From assembly GCA_033439685.1 (NCBI GenBank), contig JAUEDM010000003.1, positions 2,758,001-2,822,000 on the forward strand: DNA of 64,000 bases, given 5' to 3'. Source of the stretch: Apodospora peruviana (taxonomy: Eukaryota > Ascomycota > Sordariomycetes > Sordariales > Lasiosphaeriaceae). Made by a program: the position numbers and the translations under genes. This document shows positions 8,710-20,990 of this stretch, one piece after another. Every line of letters starts with the position of its first letter. Position 1 is the stretch's first letter. The notes under the pieces were generated by a model. The model saw only the letters and a list, made by a program, of their open reading frames with translations, was not told the DNA's origin and made no database searches.

Positions 8710-10994
8710 TCACTTCTTCAGCTTAAGCACAATCCACCCTGCAATACGATAACCAATAATAATACCCATCATGATGCCGACATCTTTGCCCATATATCCA
8801 GGCTTGTAGCCATACTGGTCGAGCACGCCCTGGCCACGAATGAGACACTGGTCGGCCAAATCGGTCTGCCACATGCCTTCCCTCAAAAAGTCAGTACCCA
8901 TAACAACAATTTACGAACTAGAAGAGGGAAAAAGGACATACATTGACAATCTCCAGGCCCGCCATCGCCCGTCTTGGCGCAGGCATACACGCGATCGCTA
9001 AACTCGTTAATCATCATGTTCTCAAACACATACTTCTGGTAGTCCCAGTAGTGGAACACGTATTTATAAAACACGTTCAGGATCGTCGGCTGCACCATGA
9101 AGCCGTCGACGCTCATCCACAGACCGTTGGCGAACGCCACGAGGGCCAGCGAGATGACGAACGACGGGAACAGCGAGGTCATGAACACGACCAGACCTTC
9201 AGCTGCGAGCAGATCGAGAAATAGCCAGAACACCCAAGTCAAAAAGGCTTGGGCCGTCGGCTGGAAGTTGGATAGCCAGTAGGATATGACGGAAAATACG
9301 ACCGAGATTATGACTTTTTTTCCCCTCCTCTATTAGTTATTATTCTGAAGAACAGGAGCGAGGTAAGGAAGGAGGTCAGATAGATGTGCACATACATAGA
9401 TAAGGGAGCCCGATGAAAAAGTTGGAGATGATCATCTCGGTTGGACCGTAAAGGCCGTTATGCTTTTCCTTGACGTATTGGATGTAGTCCTCCAGGTATG
9501 CCGGGCAATAGGCGACGGCCATGAAGCTCATGAAGGCGCTTCCGTAGAAGATGGCGTTGGTAAGAGGAATTATGGACTCTTGCGCAGCATTCAGCCGCAA
9601 CCAGACGGTGCCCATCATGATGGCCAGACCTAAAAAATCGTTGAGTTAGTCCCACATCAGTTTACTGGACGGAGGAGGGTTGTTTCTTCCCTACGTACCG
9701 TATACATGGCCAGTCTGATGCCGTAGACGACGACATCACGATAGCTCTTGACGAAGTTTCGGTGCAGAAGGGTCAGTATCAGACTTGGTGGACTGGGTTT
9801 CTTTTCGGCAACGTCAATATCAAGCGTGCCTGTGGTTGTCGCTTCGACGTTGGATATAGCAATGGCGAGATCTTTTTGCCCGTGAGAGTTTGCCCAGCCA
9901 ATCTGGAGATCATCGAGTCGATCTGTGGCCGACTCGCGATGTGATGCAAAGTCGATGTTGACAAGTTCGAGTAAGAACTCAGCGGGGTTGACGTGCAGAG
10001 GTAGTTCATGCCCAAGACCTTCGTAGTGCGAGGCCACTCCTGCTACAGGGCCAAAGTAATGCGGCTTTCCAGATGACAAGAGCAGCAGCTTGTCGAACAA
10101 GTTGAAGGTCGAAGTACTGGGCTGATGGATGGACGCAATGACGATGAGCTGTAAAAGCTTTGTTAGTTCTGTGAAGTTTTCCTCTTTCTAACAGTAAGCG
10201 CCTTACATTGTTCCTCTTGGCAACACCCCTTAGGTAGTTGATCACTTCGAAGCTAGCAGCAGAGTCAAGGCCGCTGGTCGGTTCATCCAAAAACAAGATC
10301 TTGGGGCTCGTGATGAGCTGGCTGGCCACTCCGACTCTCCGCTTCTGGCCACCACTGATGCCTTTGCGGATCGGGGTCCCTATAATCGTGTTTGCCTGCT
10401 CTCTGAGGCCAAACGAGTCCAACAGACCGTCGATACGAGCAATGCGCTCCTTTCTCGGCAGGGAACTCGTGCTGGCCAGACGTGAGGCAAACTGCAGCGT
10501 TTCTCGCACAGTCAAAGCGCCGATCAAAGCATCCTCCTGCTCAACAAACCGGGTCATTTCGCGGAAGGCACCGCGTGATGGTTTGTTTCCATTGACGAGA
10601 ACGGTAGCTTCAACATTCTGCGTGTCTGTCGGTCTCGAAGCTAGCACGTTTAACAGCGTGGTTTTGCCACAGCCTGAAGGGCCCATCACTGCGCATATCT
10701 CGCCTATGCATCCACGTTTTAGCGAGTTTCCGGGCGAGGGGAGAAATGGTTGTAGTGGGAGGTGGCATCCATACCGGCTTCAACGATGCCTTCAACATTC
10801 TCGAGGATGGCCTTTGGAAGTCCGGTGTGCCTGTCTTTCACGGTGACGGTGACTCCCCTCCAGGTGATATTCCGGACCGTGGTGTTCATGAGGTGGGCCT
10901 CGGCAACAGCTTGCTGCTCGACATCGACACTCCCGATTTCCTTCCTTCCCCGTTCAACATCGGTGTTTTCGGAGCCCGCGCTGGTGACTGCCAT
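8710..10994 (-). CDS. ABCG-family (White/Adp1-type) half-size ABC transporter
   Basis: Six exons: 10994-10775, 10703-10207, 10148-9695, 9629-9396, 9313-8938 and 8881-8710; about 650 residues. Nucleotide-binding domain first: Walker A MGPSGCGKTT, Q-loop region FVEQEDAL, signature GISGGQKRRVGVA, Walker B ILFLDEPTSGLD, switch His in ASIHQPST. Half-size membrane domain second, with typical ABCG helices (NAIFYGSAFMSF, VISYWLSNFQPTAQAF, IIIGYRIAGWIVLKL). The order NBD-TMD is that of ABCG half-transporters, which work as dimers at the plasma or an internal membrane; the substrate is unknown. Exons 3/4 and 5/6 can only be kept in frame with weaker donors (C|GTAGGG and AT|GTCCTT), so those two joins are less certain. 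The regulator gene next door is on the same strand. Confidence 0.85.
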
Positions 10995-13273
10995 GGTGTG
11001 CGATATTTGGATGGCGAGAGGTGGCAGATATAAAGACCAGAAGAATCCCTTGGATCCTTGATTACAGAATGAGGACTATAGAAGAGACTTGGGGGAATAA
11101 ATCCCAGAAGGGCAGCAGCAACTTATCTATTTTATTATCAAGACGCACATCCAAACTCGGCGACCAGGCAAGACAACCCCGAAGGGAGGCTGCCCGTGGC
11201 TTGCCGAGTCTCACCTGAATGTGCACTTCATCTGGATCATAGCCATCAAAGACAAATATCGTATTAACCATAAGTGGTAACGCTGATTGTGTTCAACACG
11301 ATGCTATACTGGGCGTTTGGTCTTTAGGAGAGACCATAATTCCGGAGAGAACGAACAGTTAGCCTAGATCTGAGTAGGGATATGAGAAGCAGCAGCTGCA
11401 ATAGCGAAAGTCATCGGGCTCCACCTCCAACAGGTGGGCGTTTGACCTGGGTCAGATCAACACAATGCCGAGCGGAGGAAATTCCGGTATACGGTTAAAG
11501 CTTCAGGAGGGATGAAATATACTGCAGGAACGTATGGCCGGGACGAAGCGGACCAATGGATGCGAGGGCGAGCGCGGCTATGAGTGAGATGATTCGAGGG
11601 CTCGCCAGGAAGACATGTCCTTTGTAGGTTACCTGGTAAGGTACCTAGGAAAGACAGGCACAGGTGTAACGTGCCGTGCGGTCGCCGACTCGGATGTTCG
11701 CCGACGCGGGGAGAAGGCTCATGAATGGCCGATAGCGTGTATGTGAGCGCAGTCAGCCACCAACACGCCTTTGGGCTGGCCATGCAGGAATGGAGGGTCT
11801 GGATTCTCCAATGCCGGCACAGAGAGGAGGAGGCCGATACAGATGCCCGACGCAGACCCCGATGCACGGCGGAGGACCCGGGAAGCTGTTGGTGCTTGCG
11901 AGAAGAAGCCGTCGGTCGGTCGGTCGGGATAGCTTTGCAGGCTGGCAAGTGGAAGTGGAAACCTGGAAGTGAAAAGCTGTAGAAGGTGCAGAGGTCGCCT
12001 ATCAAACGACACTTCACTTGGGGAAGGTGCCCGTATTTCCCGTCTTAGTCATCTTCAGCTTGGGGAAACCACGACACAGCTACCTGTAATAATTCTTGCT
12101 TCCAGGATGATATCATGAATTATTCACGATAGTGCTTCTTTCTCGTTGCTTATTGCGCAGCCCCTTGCTGTGGTAATCTTTTCCATCTAAAATGTGCTGA
12201 AATATGGACTTCCCATCACGCTTGTAACCCCTTGAGTTGCCCGCTTACTCTCAGCTCTTATCAACTTACACAGAGCATATCGAAACCTGACCACCGGTCC
12301 TATATTACTGTCTTTTAAGTCGGATAACATTGACTACGCATTGCCCGTAGCTACTATCTGTAGGTAGATTTCCTGCGATTGGTTCACACGTCGACGCCAT
12401 CAATCAGACTCACCGGCGACCACAGAATCATGACTTTCAAACTTACCGCTATGTCTTGCTCTACCGGCCCCGGCATCTTCATCGCATGCCACGTCGTACG
12501 CTAGTACCCGTAGTGGACGCCGTTGTCAGACATGCATATATAGGTACAATAGCCCGTACGGCGACCATAAAAGAACATTAGTAAAGAAGCCCTCCGTCGG
12601 TGACCACCATTTCGATTGCAAGTAACCACATACACACACGCACACACACACATGCAAGTAAGACTTTACGTCCGAACCAACCAACCTGGAACCTCCCATC
12701 GCTTCCTAAAAGAAAAAAAAGGGGTTATCGTCCTCGAGCAATCTTATCTCTCACGTCCGATGATGTTGTAAGTCGCCGGTCTTGTCGTCGCATTCATTAT
12801 CACAGTACTCTTCCGGGCGTTGGCCGGGATAGATACACCTATAGGTAGCGATATACAACCAATGACGAGGTGCGCTGCGGGTCGGCCCGGGGCAGCAATT
12901 TATCTCATCCCATCCCATAACATGGACCGAATAAATCATCAAAAGTAGGTAGAGATAGAGATGAGATAAAAAGAACTCCGATAAATTTCCACCTCTCCTC
13001 CCCGAGGGCGAGGCGAGGCAGACAACCAAAATATTCGCTCACGCAAAATAATAGCAACTACCTAAATAATCAACACCCTTTCATTTACCCATCTATCGTT
13101 CCAGAGAACGGTCCCAGCAGTCATCCGCTCGCAGGCGCGCGCGCAAGACGTACCAACGATTAATATTCCTCCAAATCCACACTCTTTCCTTCCGCCAGAT
13201 ACCTGTATATAAAACAAAAAATAGAGACAGTATATGGACGATACCTAAGCTTTTTGTGTGATCTAGCACCAAA
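10995..13273. other. Intergenic region with simple repeats
   Basis: 2.3 kb between the ABCG start and the transcription-factor stop. It contains a GTCG tandem tract near 11911-11929 and a CA-rich microsatellite near 12632-12652. Open frames at 11457-12017 overlap each other on both strands and have no domain or splice support. No gene is called. Confidence 0.5.
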
Positions 13274-15432
13274 TCATTGGCCCTGCGTCACCTGCAGCAT
13301 AGTGTTGAACTCGCTCATGATGCCCTCGTCCGCGTTAATGCTGCTGATCATCTGTTCCTGCGTAAAGCCCACCCAGAACGCCGGACTGATCTGCGCCGCC
13401 TTCTTCTCTCGGTATATCTCCTGCGCCACACCCTTGACCTGGCCCCACGCCGTGTTGGCGGCCTTCCAGACCTTGCTGAGCTTGTTCAGCGCGCCGATAT
13501 TCAGCCGGATTTGTTGCCGGAGGTCTTCCTCATCGTCGATAAAGTAGAGTGCCCACTTCGATAGGTGTACGATCGACGAGAGGGTGATGACGCACGTGAA
13601 GAAATGCGTATGGCTCAGCAGCGGTACGGCCTGCGTCACCATCTTGCTGATCTCGCAGGCCGCCGTGATGGTGTGTCGTGTGTGCGAGTTGAAGTTGTCT
13701 CCCGTGGGCACGGGTCTGTGCGGTGCACAGGATGTCACTGACTGGGCTGGAGACGAGTCCAATTGCGACAGCGGCTGGTGGAGCATGATGGTACAACTAT
13801 TCTGTGTTAGTGGGGAGCACGATCATGTCGGAAGAGTACACTCCTAAGACCTACGCATGTGTGATAAAATGTGCCTGAAACATCATCTCGTCGAGTTGAC
13901 AGTTCTTGTTCAGGTCATCCCGTTTAGACTCGGGAAGATGAATCCTCCAGTTGGTAAGGAGGGCTTCCACTCTGGCAATGCCTTCGTCAGTCGGGAACAT
14001 CATGGCCGGCATGCGCATAAATCTGCCGAGGTTTCTGGCCGCCGCTATCCGGTAGGTGAATGACGAGAATTCTCGATCCTCGCCAGAGAAGATCTGGTCA
14101 TCAAAGTCTTCCATGTAGGCAGGTGGGGGAATCCGCTGAAACACGTCAGTTCAATAGGTCAAGAGGGAGCCAAAGACATTATCGCAAATACGCACCCCGC
14201 TCAGATATTGATGCTCTTCACAAGGAAGGCCCACGTCCGCAACAATGTCGAAGAGTAAGAAATTCGTTACGCGGTGGACACCGGCGATCATGCCATCGCA
14301 GACATACAGGTCCCACCATGTCCGCCTCCAGCTTTCTTCCAGTACCGGATTGCCATGGCCGTGCATCGCGGCAAATTCCCGCTTGTTAAGATCAATCTCG
14401 ATGGCAAGTCGCTCGCAGTCAGCCAATAGCTCCCTGGCCCTTGCCTGCTCGCAGCTGCCATCCAGCCCAACAATAATGAGCAGGAGCGCCTGGATCAGAA
14501 ACCCATCTTTGGGGGTATTTGGCATGTAACACAACCGGATGGCCTCGTCAAGATATGTTGCTTTAGCCGGTCCAGCATCGACATAGAGCGACCCAACATA
14601 TCTCATGGCCGCCGTCACGAGGTTGAGGTTAGGAGGACAAGAACCATCCTTCAGCAGACGGAGGAAATACTCCTTTGGCAGGACAAACGGGTGGCCGCCG
14701 TGGAAGTAGTGATAAAAGGACTCAAAGCATCGTTCAGCCAGGCTCGAGACCGGCGGCTGGGTCGCAGGGGCGGTGGTCAGTGACGTGGTAGTAGTCAGCG
14801 CCATGGCATCAGTTTCCATGACTGGGGCGAAGGGGTTCCGGTAGACGGGGATGTTGGGCAGTGCCGGAGTGGTCGTATAAGACGTCGGGGAGTGGTCCGG
14901 AAGCACGACGGCCGGGTTGAATGGCTGGACGGCAGGGGCAGGAATGGACACGGGCGTATGCCCGAGAAGCATCGGGCAGTTGTCTGCAGGTCCCGAATAT
15001 GGCGGCGAGGACGACGCATGCCGCTTATGGGGATTATGGGCTGTTCCCGTCCTGCGCGGGCCCTTGTAGCCACGCCGCGACGCAATATAGATGCACTCAG
15101 AGTTGGAGCTGGTGCAACGAGAGCAAGGCGTCAGCCCGTCGCACTTCAAGTGCTTCGCGCGCTATACCGGAGCAGTGTCAGCATGCCATTTGTACGGCGA
15201 TCTCGTCATCTGCGACACGCATAAAGGTAGCGAAAAAGAAACCTACGCAGGCAAGACATGCTGCAGGAACGGAGGGCGGTGGTGCCGCCTGCGACGTGCG
15301 GCCATCAGTGGTCGCCGAAACACCAAGCGTGGACGGAGTGGTCGCCGTCCCCGGGCTGTCGCCAGACACGGTTGGAGAACTGTTACTGGAGGCGGCTGAT
15401 GACTGTGGGGCTTCCGGCGAGAAGGGCTCCAT
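13274..15432 (-). CDS. Zn(II)2Cys6 fungal transcription factor
   Basis: Four exons: 15432-15247, 15161-14196, 14135-13855 and 13796-13274. All joins are phase-consistent, giving 651 residues. The binuclear zinc cluster begins near residue 59 with the pattern CX2CX6CX5CX2CX6C (CLAC, KCDGLTPCSRC, SEC), followed by the basic run SRRGYKGPRR. The first intron cuts directly after the second zinc cysteine, a common place in this family. Downstream is a fungal-specific transcription-factor middle homology region (for example FESFYHYFHGGHPFVLP and ESWRRTWWDLYVCDG). Such proteins bind CGG-containing sites as dimers in the nucleus. Target genes are not visible. The neighbouring ABCG transporter, in the same orientation, is one candidate by position only. 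Confidence 0.88.
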
Positions 15433-18324
15433 AGTCGGCAATCACGCAGTCGCAGTTTAGGCAATGCGAAGGAACACGATGCGCAAAATCTGGGGTGGGA
15501 AGTGAAATCGTGTGGTTTGGAACGAGATACACCTAGACTGCACAGTCTGTGTATACGCGGTACGTTAACAGCCAACGAGCTCAGTCGATTGAGCTCATAA
15601 CAGCGGTAGCCCTGAGCTGTGGCTTCGTGGGTGCGTCTTGGCCGCGGCGACCACACTGGGACCTGTCCCCGCTGGGTGGGTGAGCTGTTGTGGAAGAGAT
15701 GAATTACCAACCGGCGCCGGGCCTCTTCGGATTGGGCGATGTGGCACTGCGGGTGATTTTCGAGCTTGACAGAAGACACGCCCAGATGGGTTCCAGTGTT
15801 AGTTCGCCGTCCACGTTGTTTTACTCAGCAGTTCGGTCTTGCGCCGTCGTCGTGCTGCTGTCCCAACTCGTTCGTCGAGCAAGGTGTGTGCCTCGACGTG
15901 GGGTTTGGTGGCTATAAAATCCTGCGTACCGTTCGTTATGCAGGACAAGACTGTTGCCGAATGGCGACTTGGTTTCCGACCTTCCGAATGTCTCGAACTG
16001 GGCTAGCGAGCTAGAACTAGTACTCCTTCCGAGGCGACACGATCGGGCGCGTTCCGAGAACTCGATCGCACGCCGGCTTTCACGGTCGCAGTTTGCGCTG
16101 CCAGTAATGGTGTCGTCGAGTCCTGAGAAGGGATGATCGGCTTCGCTGCCGTGTTTGGGTCTATATCCAGAGACCGGCTTTGTCGTCTGGCAGAAGAAGC
16201 ACCGTATCGTATCCGTACTCTCGCCGCGATGCACTCCAGCCTTGTTTTATCACTGAACCAGAATCCGTGACGATCCAAGCTCTGAGTAAGATTGATGGAT
16301 GTGGAGGGAGGATGCTGGAGTCGGGGTCGATACTGAACATGGGAATCCTGTTCAGAAACCGCTAAATTCCAAATCGCGACGAACCGTTTACGCTAGAGCA
16401 GCAAGCATGGCCGCAAAACCAAGAGCGAGGAAGGCCGGCTACCACAACAGCAACCAGCGTGCAGCAGGATTAGTGCCTCGCCTTCGTCACACCTAGGAGC
16501 CCACGGCAACAACAATCTTGTGCTTTTCCTTTCCCCTTTCAGTTCGTCCTTGATTTAATTGCGGTGTCCGTGGTGAGGGTTGGCGATGCGGGAGAACGGA
16601 CCTGGTCCGGGGTGCTCAGCTGAAACCGGACTGCTCAGCGGTCGTGATTGGCGCAAAACTCCCGCCCTTGCAGCTCTCAACCAAGGACGATACAACCCTG
16701 GACGCTGGCGCAGATGAACAAGCCTCTAGTTCAGGGGCTTGCACCAAGATCTCAACTGGGATTGATGGCTTCGCCGTCCAGGTTCAGTGCACCATGGCAA
16801 TTGAAGAGATGCTGATGTGCAAAGGACCCTCCTCCCATTGCCATCTTTATGATTTGAGTGGCCTTTGTTCCCGGCGAAATGAAAACACGGCCGCCGTCCT
16901 GATAACACAAAAGGCACGCGATCAGCCTGCTAGGGCTGGAGTTGGGCTGGAGGAAGACTGAAGCGTGCAGGCGGGCTCGGTGGGGCACAAAGACAGCGAA
17001 TGACGCAGCACAGCGGCCGGCCGTCGCCCAGCTCCCGTCGTTATTACTCAGGACGATCAGCGCTGGCTCAACTCCAATCGAAGGACGGGGGCCTCTGCTG
17101 AAGTGTTGGGGGTAGCATCACTTGCAGGTGCTTGCAACCTCACCCGCGCTGCATCGTGTTCCACGGTACAAGGTTGCCCTTGTGCTATTCAGCCACCCCG
17201 GACGAGCCAGGACAAGTGATACGCGTGTAATTTCATCTCTCGAGCAGGGTCTGCAGGCGAATCAGTGATGTTGAAGCAGACTCTTGGCTCTGCGAGCCTG
17301 CGTGCGTGTAAGTGCGCCTTTCTGCAAGTAAGTCGGCTCTGATGATGATGATGATGTTGTTGATATGATGATATCTTGAGAACCGCAAGTAAAAGCCGCG
17401 CAGCTCCACATGATTGGCTCATACTTCTTGGCAGCTGTGTGACCAAGCCCGTGAGAACTTCTTTGGAGGTGTAAACCCTCATGTCAGACATTTCTGTCGG
17501 CCTTGAAGGAGAAATTGCCATTATATCCGCCCACCGAACAGCGCACCTCTGTGGCGCACTTGCAGTAAACCCTGGGAAAAGTGGACGGTGTTAAATCCGT
17601 GCGTGCGTGCTGGCAGGAATCTGCAAGACTGGGAATAAAGCCCTTGTTTGTGTGTTTAAGTCAAGATGAGCATCCAGAGCGAATTGTGGCTTTCGACTTG
17701 AGATGTGTCGAGCATGATCTTCCGGTGATCCTGCTGTCAGGGTACTGTACCCATCTCGCTTTTGCATTCTCGTAAGAGTTGATGCGGGAAGTAGGCCAAG
17801 GTAGGAAGAGTTCAGCCCTTAAATCGACTTGTAAAGCATCGCGTGGCTGATGTTTGTTGAGTTTTGTGTCGATTGCTTACCTATTATGCCGAGAAGGGAA
17901 CTTGTTCCTCTTTGGCTTGGGCATTTGGAGGTTGGGGAATCGGGAATCCTAACTTAAAAGGACTACGGATCCGTAGTTTTAGGAACGCACTTTCCTCTAT
18001 TCCGTACTCGCTCTTCCACGAACTGACGGGACCGGTCATTACCTAATCTTCAATGGCAGGAGCTACACGGCACCGGAAAAGCCCGGAAGCTTCGAGACAG
18101 AATACTGTATCATAGGGAAGGGACAACTGGAAATCATCGACCATGCCCTGGAGCCCTAGAGCCAAGCTCCGATCACGCGGATCGGGCCGGGTATCGCTTA
18201 CACTACAGTGCGGTACCGCCTGTTCCCGCCCGTTTTTAGCGGGATAGAGATGGCACTTGAGCGGTGTGATCCCAAGGGAACCTAAACATCACCCAAGCAC
18301 CTCGCCATCAAAAACCAAGGAGAA
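15433..18324. other. Intergenic region between divergent regulator and HeLo gene
   Basis: 2.9 kb without a supportable gene. A short TGA/ATG-type trinucleotide tract lies at about 17338-17373. Because the flanking genes point away from each other, both promoters must lie here. Confidence 0.5.
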
Positions 18325-20259
18325 ATGGATCCAGTTTCGGCGGCCGGGCTGGCCATCGGTGTGGCGTCAATCGGGCTGCAGGTGTATACTTCGTGCATAC
18401 AGGGCATTCAGCTGCTGGTAACTGCTCTCAACTTCCCAGAGGACTGTCGCTACCTCAATCTGCGCCTCCGAATGGAGCAGCAGCGGCTCATTGCCTGGAG
18501 CGAGACCTCGGGCTTGCTCGACCTCGACGCGAAACAGCACCAAAAGGTGCTGGCCTCCAATACCTTTGTCTTGCACCGTCAGAGCGTTCTTGACTTGCTG
18601 GTCCAAGTCCAGTGCCTGTTCAAAGAGTTCCAGGAACATCAAAAGCGGAATAGCCGCCTCAAAACTACCCCTGACCAAGACGACGTCCTCCTGAAACCCG
18701 AGAAGGATGCCGCAGAGGCCAATTTTCCCCTGCCCGAACGAAGGAGGGCTTTTATCAAGAAGGCTATGCTGAGTCTTGGAGAGAACTCCAAAGAAGCCTT
18801 CGCAAGACTGAGATGGGTATCCTTCGACAAAGCTGCCTTCGAGCTCCTGCTCTCCAGGTTTTCTGTCCTGAACGACACCATGACCAACATTCTGGACGCT
18901 CGCATGCAGGTCGAGATCCATCATACGGTCCAAGACACAAACCGGGGCTTGCTCCAGCTGCATCACAAGATTGCTGATTTGTCTAGACTTGTTATGGCCT
19001 TGAACGTCAAGATGGAAACCAGCTCTACCACCCCGATCTCGCAAATGTCTGAGGCGCAACGACGTGCAAACGCCGATGGACTTCAGCTGGTGTCTCAACT
19101 GGCAAAGTTTAAAGCATTCAACCAGTCTATTGAGTCTGACAAGAAGACGACGCCCTGGGACGAAGCTACTGCAATGTGTCTGGAACTGGGCAAACCAAGT
19201 CAGCAGCAGAGTCTCCTCCTCGACCGCTCAATGGTCCGACTTGACCCTGCTGCTGAAGACGCAGATATTCCGCGGTGCGAGGCAATCCTGGGCTTACCAG
19301 GTGGCCCTCCAAAGAAAGTCTGGGTCGAGTGGAAAGAATATGATCGTCAACGGCCTGAGGATCTGTCGCCACCGAAGGAGGTCATCCTCGAGAGGGTGGG
19401 CAAGTTGGCCGCGTTGCTAAATCATACTCCGAAGCCTGAAGCGTTCCGGACACCTCACTGCTTGGGGTTCTTTGACAAGGCAAGCGCAGAGGAGGCCGGC
19501 GGTGACGAGGAGGAGGACATATTAAACATGCGGCTCGGTTTGGTCTTTGAGAGACCAGACGATGATAACCTACATACATCTCTGCCGCCAGTGTCTCTAC
19601 GGGAGTTGCTCCAAACCGCCCGACGGAAACCCAGTGTCACAGAGAGGATCAAGCTTGCGCATGCCATCAGCAATTGTCTCCTCTGCCTACATGCAGTCAA
19701 CTGGCTACACAAGGGGCTACGCAGCCACAATATCATCTTCTTCCGAATAACCAGCGGCCATGTTGACTACACCAAACCCTACCTGTCCGGTTTTGACTTC
19801 TCGCGCCCCGCCCGCCCCGACGAGATGACCGATATTCCCGGTCCCGGTGATGATGCCGAATACAATCTGTACAGACACCCGCACGCACAGTCCGTCAATC
19901 CAGAGGAGCGTGAGCGCTTCAAGAAGAGCTTTGACATATACAGCCTCGGTGTTCTCTTTGTCGAGATCGCACACTGGGCGACCGTGGAAAACATTCTCAA
20001 GATTAACGTCAACGTCGCGAGAGGCAGGCCTTCAATAGCCCTGAGGGTGCGCCAGAATCTGCTCGCCCAAGATATGATCTCGGAGATAGGTGGTTGCATG
20101 GGACAGCTCTATGAGGATGCTACACGGAAATGCCTTGCTGGAGGTCCGGCTCTCGGACTTTCTGACGCAGATGACGAGACTGACGATTCGGTGGCAGCGC
20201 GACTTTCCATGGCGCTGCACGAGGACGTTGTCAAGAAACTTGGCGATATCCGGATATGA
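18325..20259 (+). CDS. HeLo-domain protein with C-terminal pseudokinase domain
   Basis: Intronless, 644 residues, starting MDPVSAAGLAIGVASIGLQV, the typical amphipathic opening of the HeLo (prion-inhibition and propagation, HET-s/LopB) domain, which spans roughly residues 3-210. In HET-S and related proteins this domain is the membrane-active cell-death effector. The second half (about 325-640) folds like a protein kinase. The HRD-loop equivalent near residue 462 reads HKGLRSHN, so the catalytic Asp is Gly and Lys is Arg. The DFG equivalent reads GFDFSRP, and SFDIYSLGVLFVEIA matches kinase subdomain IX. It is therefore probably catalytically dead. The architecture parallels MLKL (four-helix killer domain plus pseudokinase). 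No NACHT/NB-ARC or amyloid motif gene is adjacent. The exact role, in incompatibility or defence, is inferred. Confidence 0.85.
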   Translation: MDPVSAAGLAIGVASIGLQVYTSCIQGIQLLVTALNFPEDCRYLNLRLRMEQQRLIAWSETSGLLDLDAKQHQKVLASNTFVLHRQSVLDLLVQVQCLFKEFQEHQKRNSRLKTTPDQDDVLLKPEKDAAEANFPLPERRRAFIKKAMLSLGENSKEAFARLRWVSFDKAAFELLLSRFSVLNDTMTNILDARMQVEIHHTVQDTNRGLLQLHHKIADLSRLVMALNVKMETSSTTPISQMSEAQRRANADGLQLVSQLAKFKAFNQSIESDKKTTPWDEATAMCLELGKPSQQQSLLLDRSMVRLDPAAEDADIPRCEAILGLPGGPPKKVWVEWKEYDRQRPEDLSPPKEVILERVGKLAALLNHTPKPEAFRTPHCLGFFDKASAEEAGGDEEEDILNMRLGLVFERPDDDNLHTSLPPVSLRELLQTARRKPSVTERIKLAHAISNCLLCLHAVNWLHKGLRSHNIIFFRITSGHVDYTKPYLSGFDFSRPARPDEMTDIPGPGDDAEYNLYRHPHAQSVNPEERERFKKSFDIYSLGVLFVEIAHWATVENILKINVNVARGRPSIALRVRQNLLAQDMISEIGGCMGQLYEDATRKCLAGGPALGLSDADDETDDSVAARLSMALHEDVVKKLGDIRI

Positions 20260-20990
20260 GGCGATGTTCCAGTCTGAAGTTGCGATATCGTCTTGCAGCG
20301 TTAGCCGCAGCAATAGATCACCCATTATCGGTCAGTGCAGTCTGATCTTGAAAGCGACATCAATGTATACCGTATGGGCTCGAGTATCCGAAAGAATGTT
20401 GGCGAGCCATTATCAGAAAAGGCAGCCAAGTGCGGCTACATACAACTATCCAAGATCAAGAAATACCAACCTTACTTACTCCCCTTATCTCAGTTCCGTC
20501 TCACGTCACGTTATATTGGATGATATTCCCGTCCATACGTGTCGTGCTTTCGGCCCCCACTTCCTCATCGAGGTCAGATGTCAGGTAGATTATTATGAAT
20601 CCTTTATATTACCTGTGTGTGGGACCGAGACCTGCTATCACGCATTACAAACGTGTTGGTTCCCGAGAAACCAACACATACACCAACGTATATCCCGGTT
20701 CCCATGCATTCTGTTCCACGCACATACATATATTGGTAAGGTATGTACGGTCGGGATAACGGTAGCCAACTGAAGTGGAGCAATGGCGGCGGCCACCAGC
20801 CGAATGACACCCTTGACACGGCACAAGAACCAAGATAATACAGTTGCAGTTAATAAATCCGAGTATTCGGTGCCTCGGGTCCTACCTTCCCCCGACGACG
20901 GACGGACCCCGACTTTACAATCTTCTTTCCCTTTTTCCCTCGCAACAACAGCAGCGGCAGACTCCGGTTTATTAGAACTATTTCGTCGCC
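20260..20990. other. Intergenic region with a perfect hairpin
   Basis: 731 bases between the HeLo gene and the P450 gene, transcribed in the same direction. It carries the 9-bp inverted repeat at 20653-20677 and the P450 leader, whose start sits in the good context CGCCATGG. No gene was seen. Confidence 0.55.
20653..20677. repeat. Perfect 9-bp inverted repeat (hairpin)
   Basis: GTGTTGGTT at 20653-20661 and its exact complement AACCAACAC at 20669-20677 are separated by a 7-base loop. The role is unknown; it lies about 390 bases past the HeLo stop. Confidence 0.7.

Noticed and set aside
11457..12017. 186-codon minus-strand frame between the ABCG and regulator genes
   Set aside because: Low-information Ser/Pro/His/Arg composition and competing frames on both strands; it lies in a presumed promoter region.
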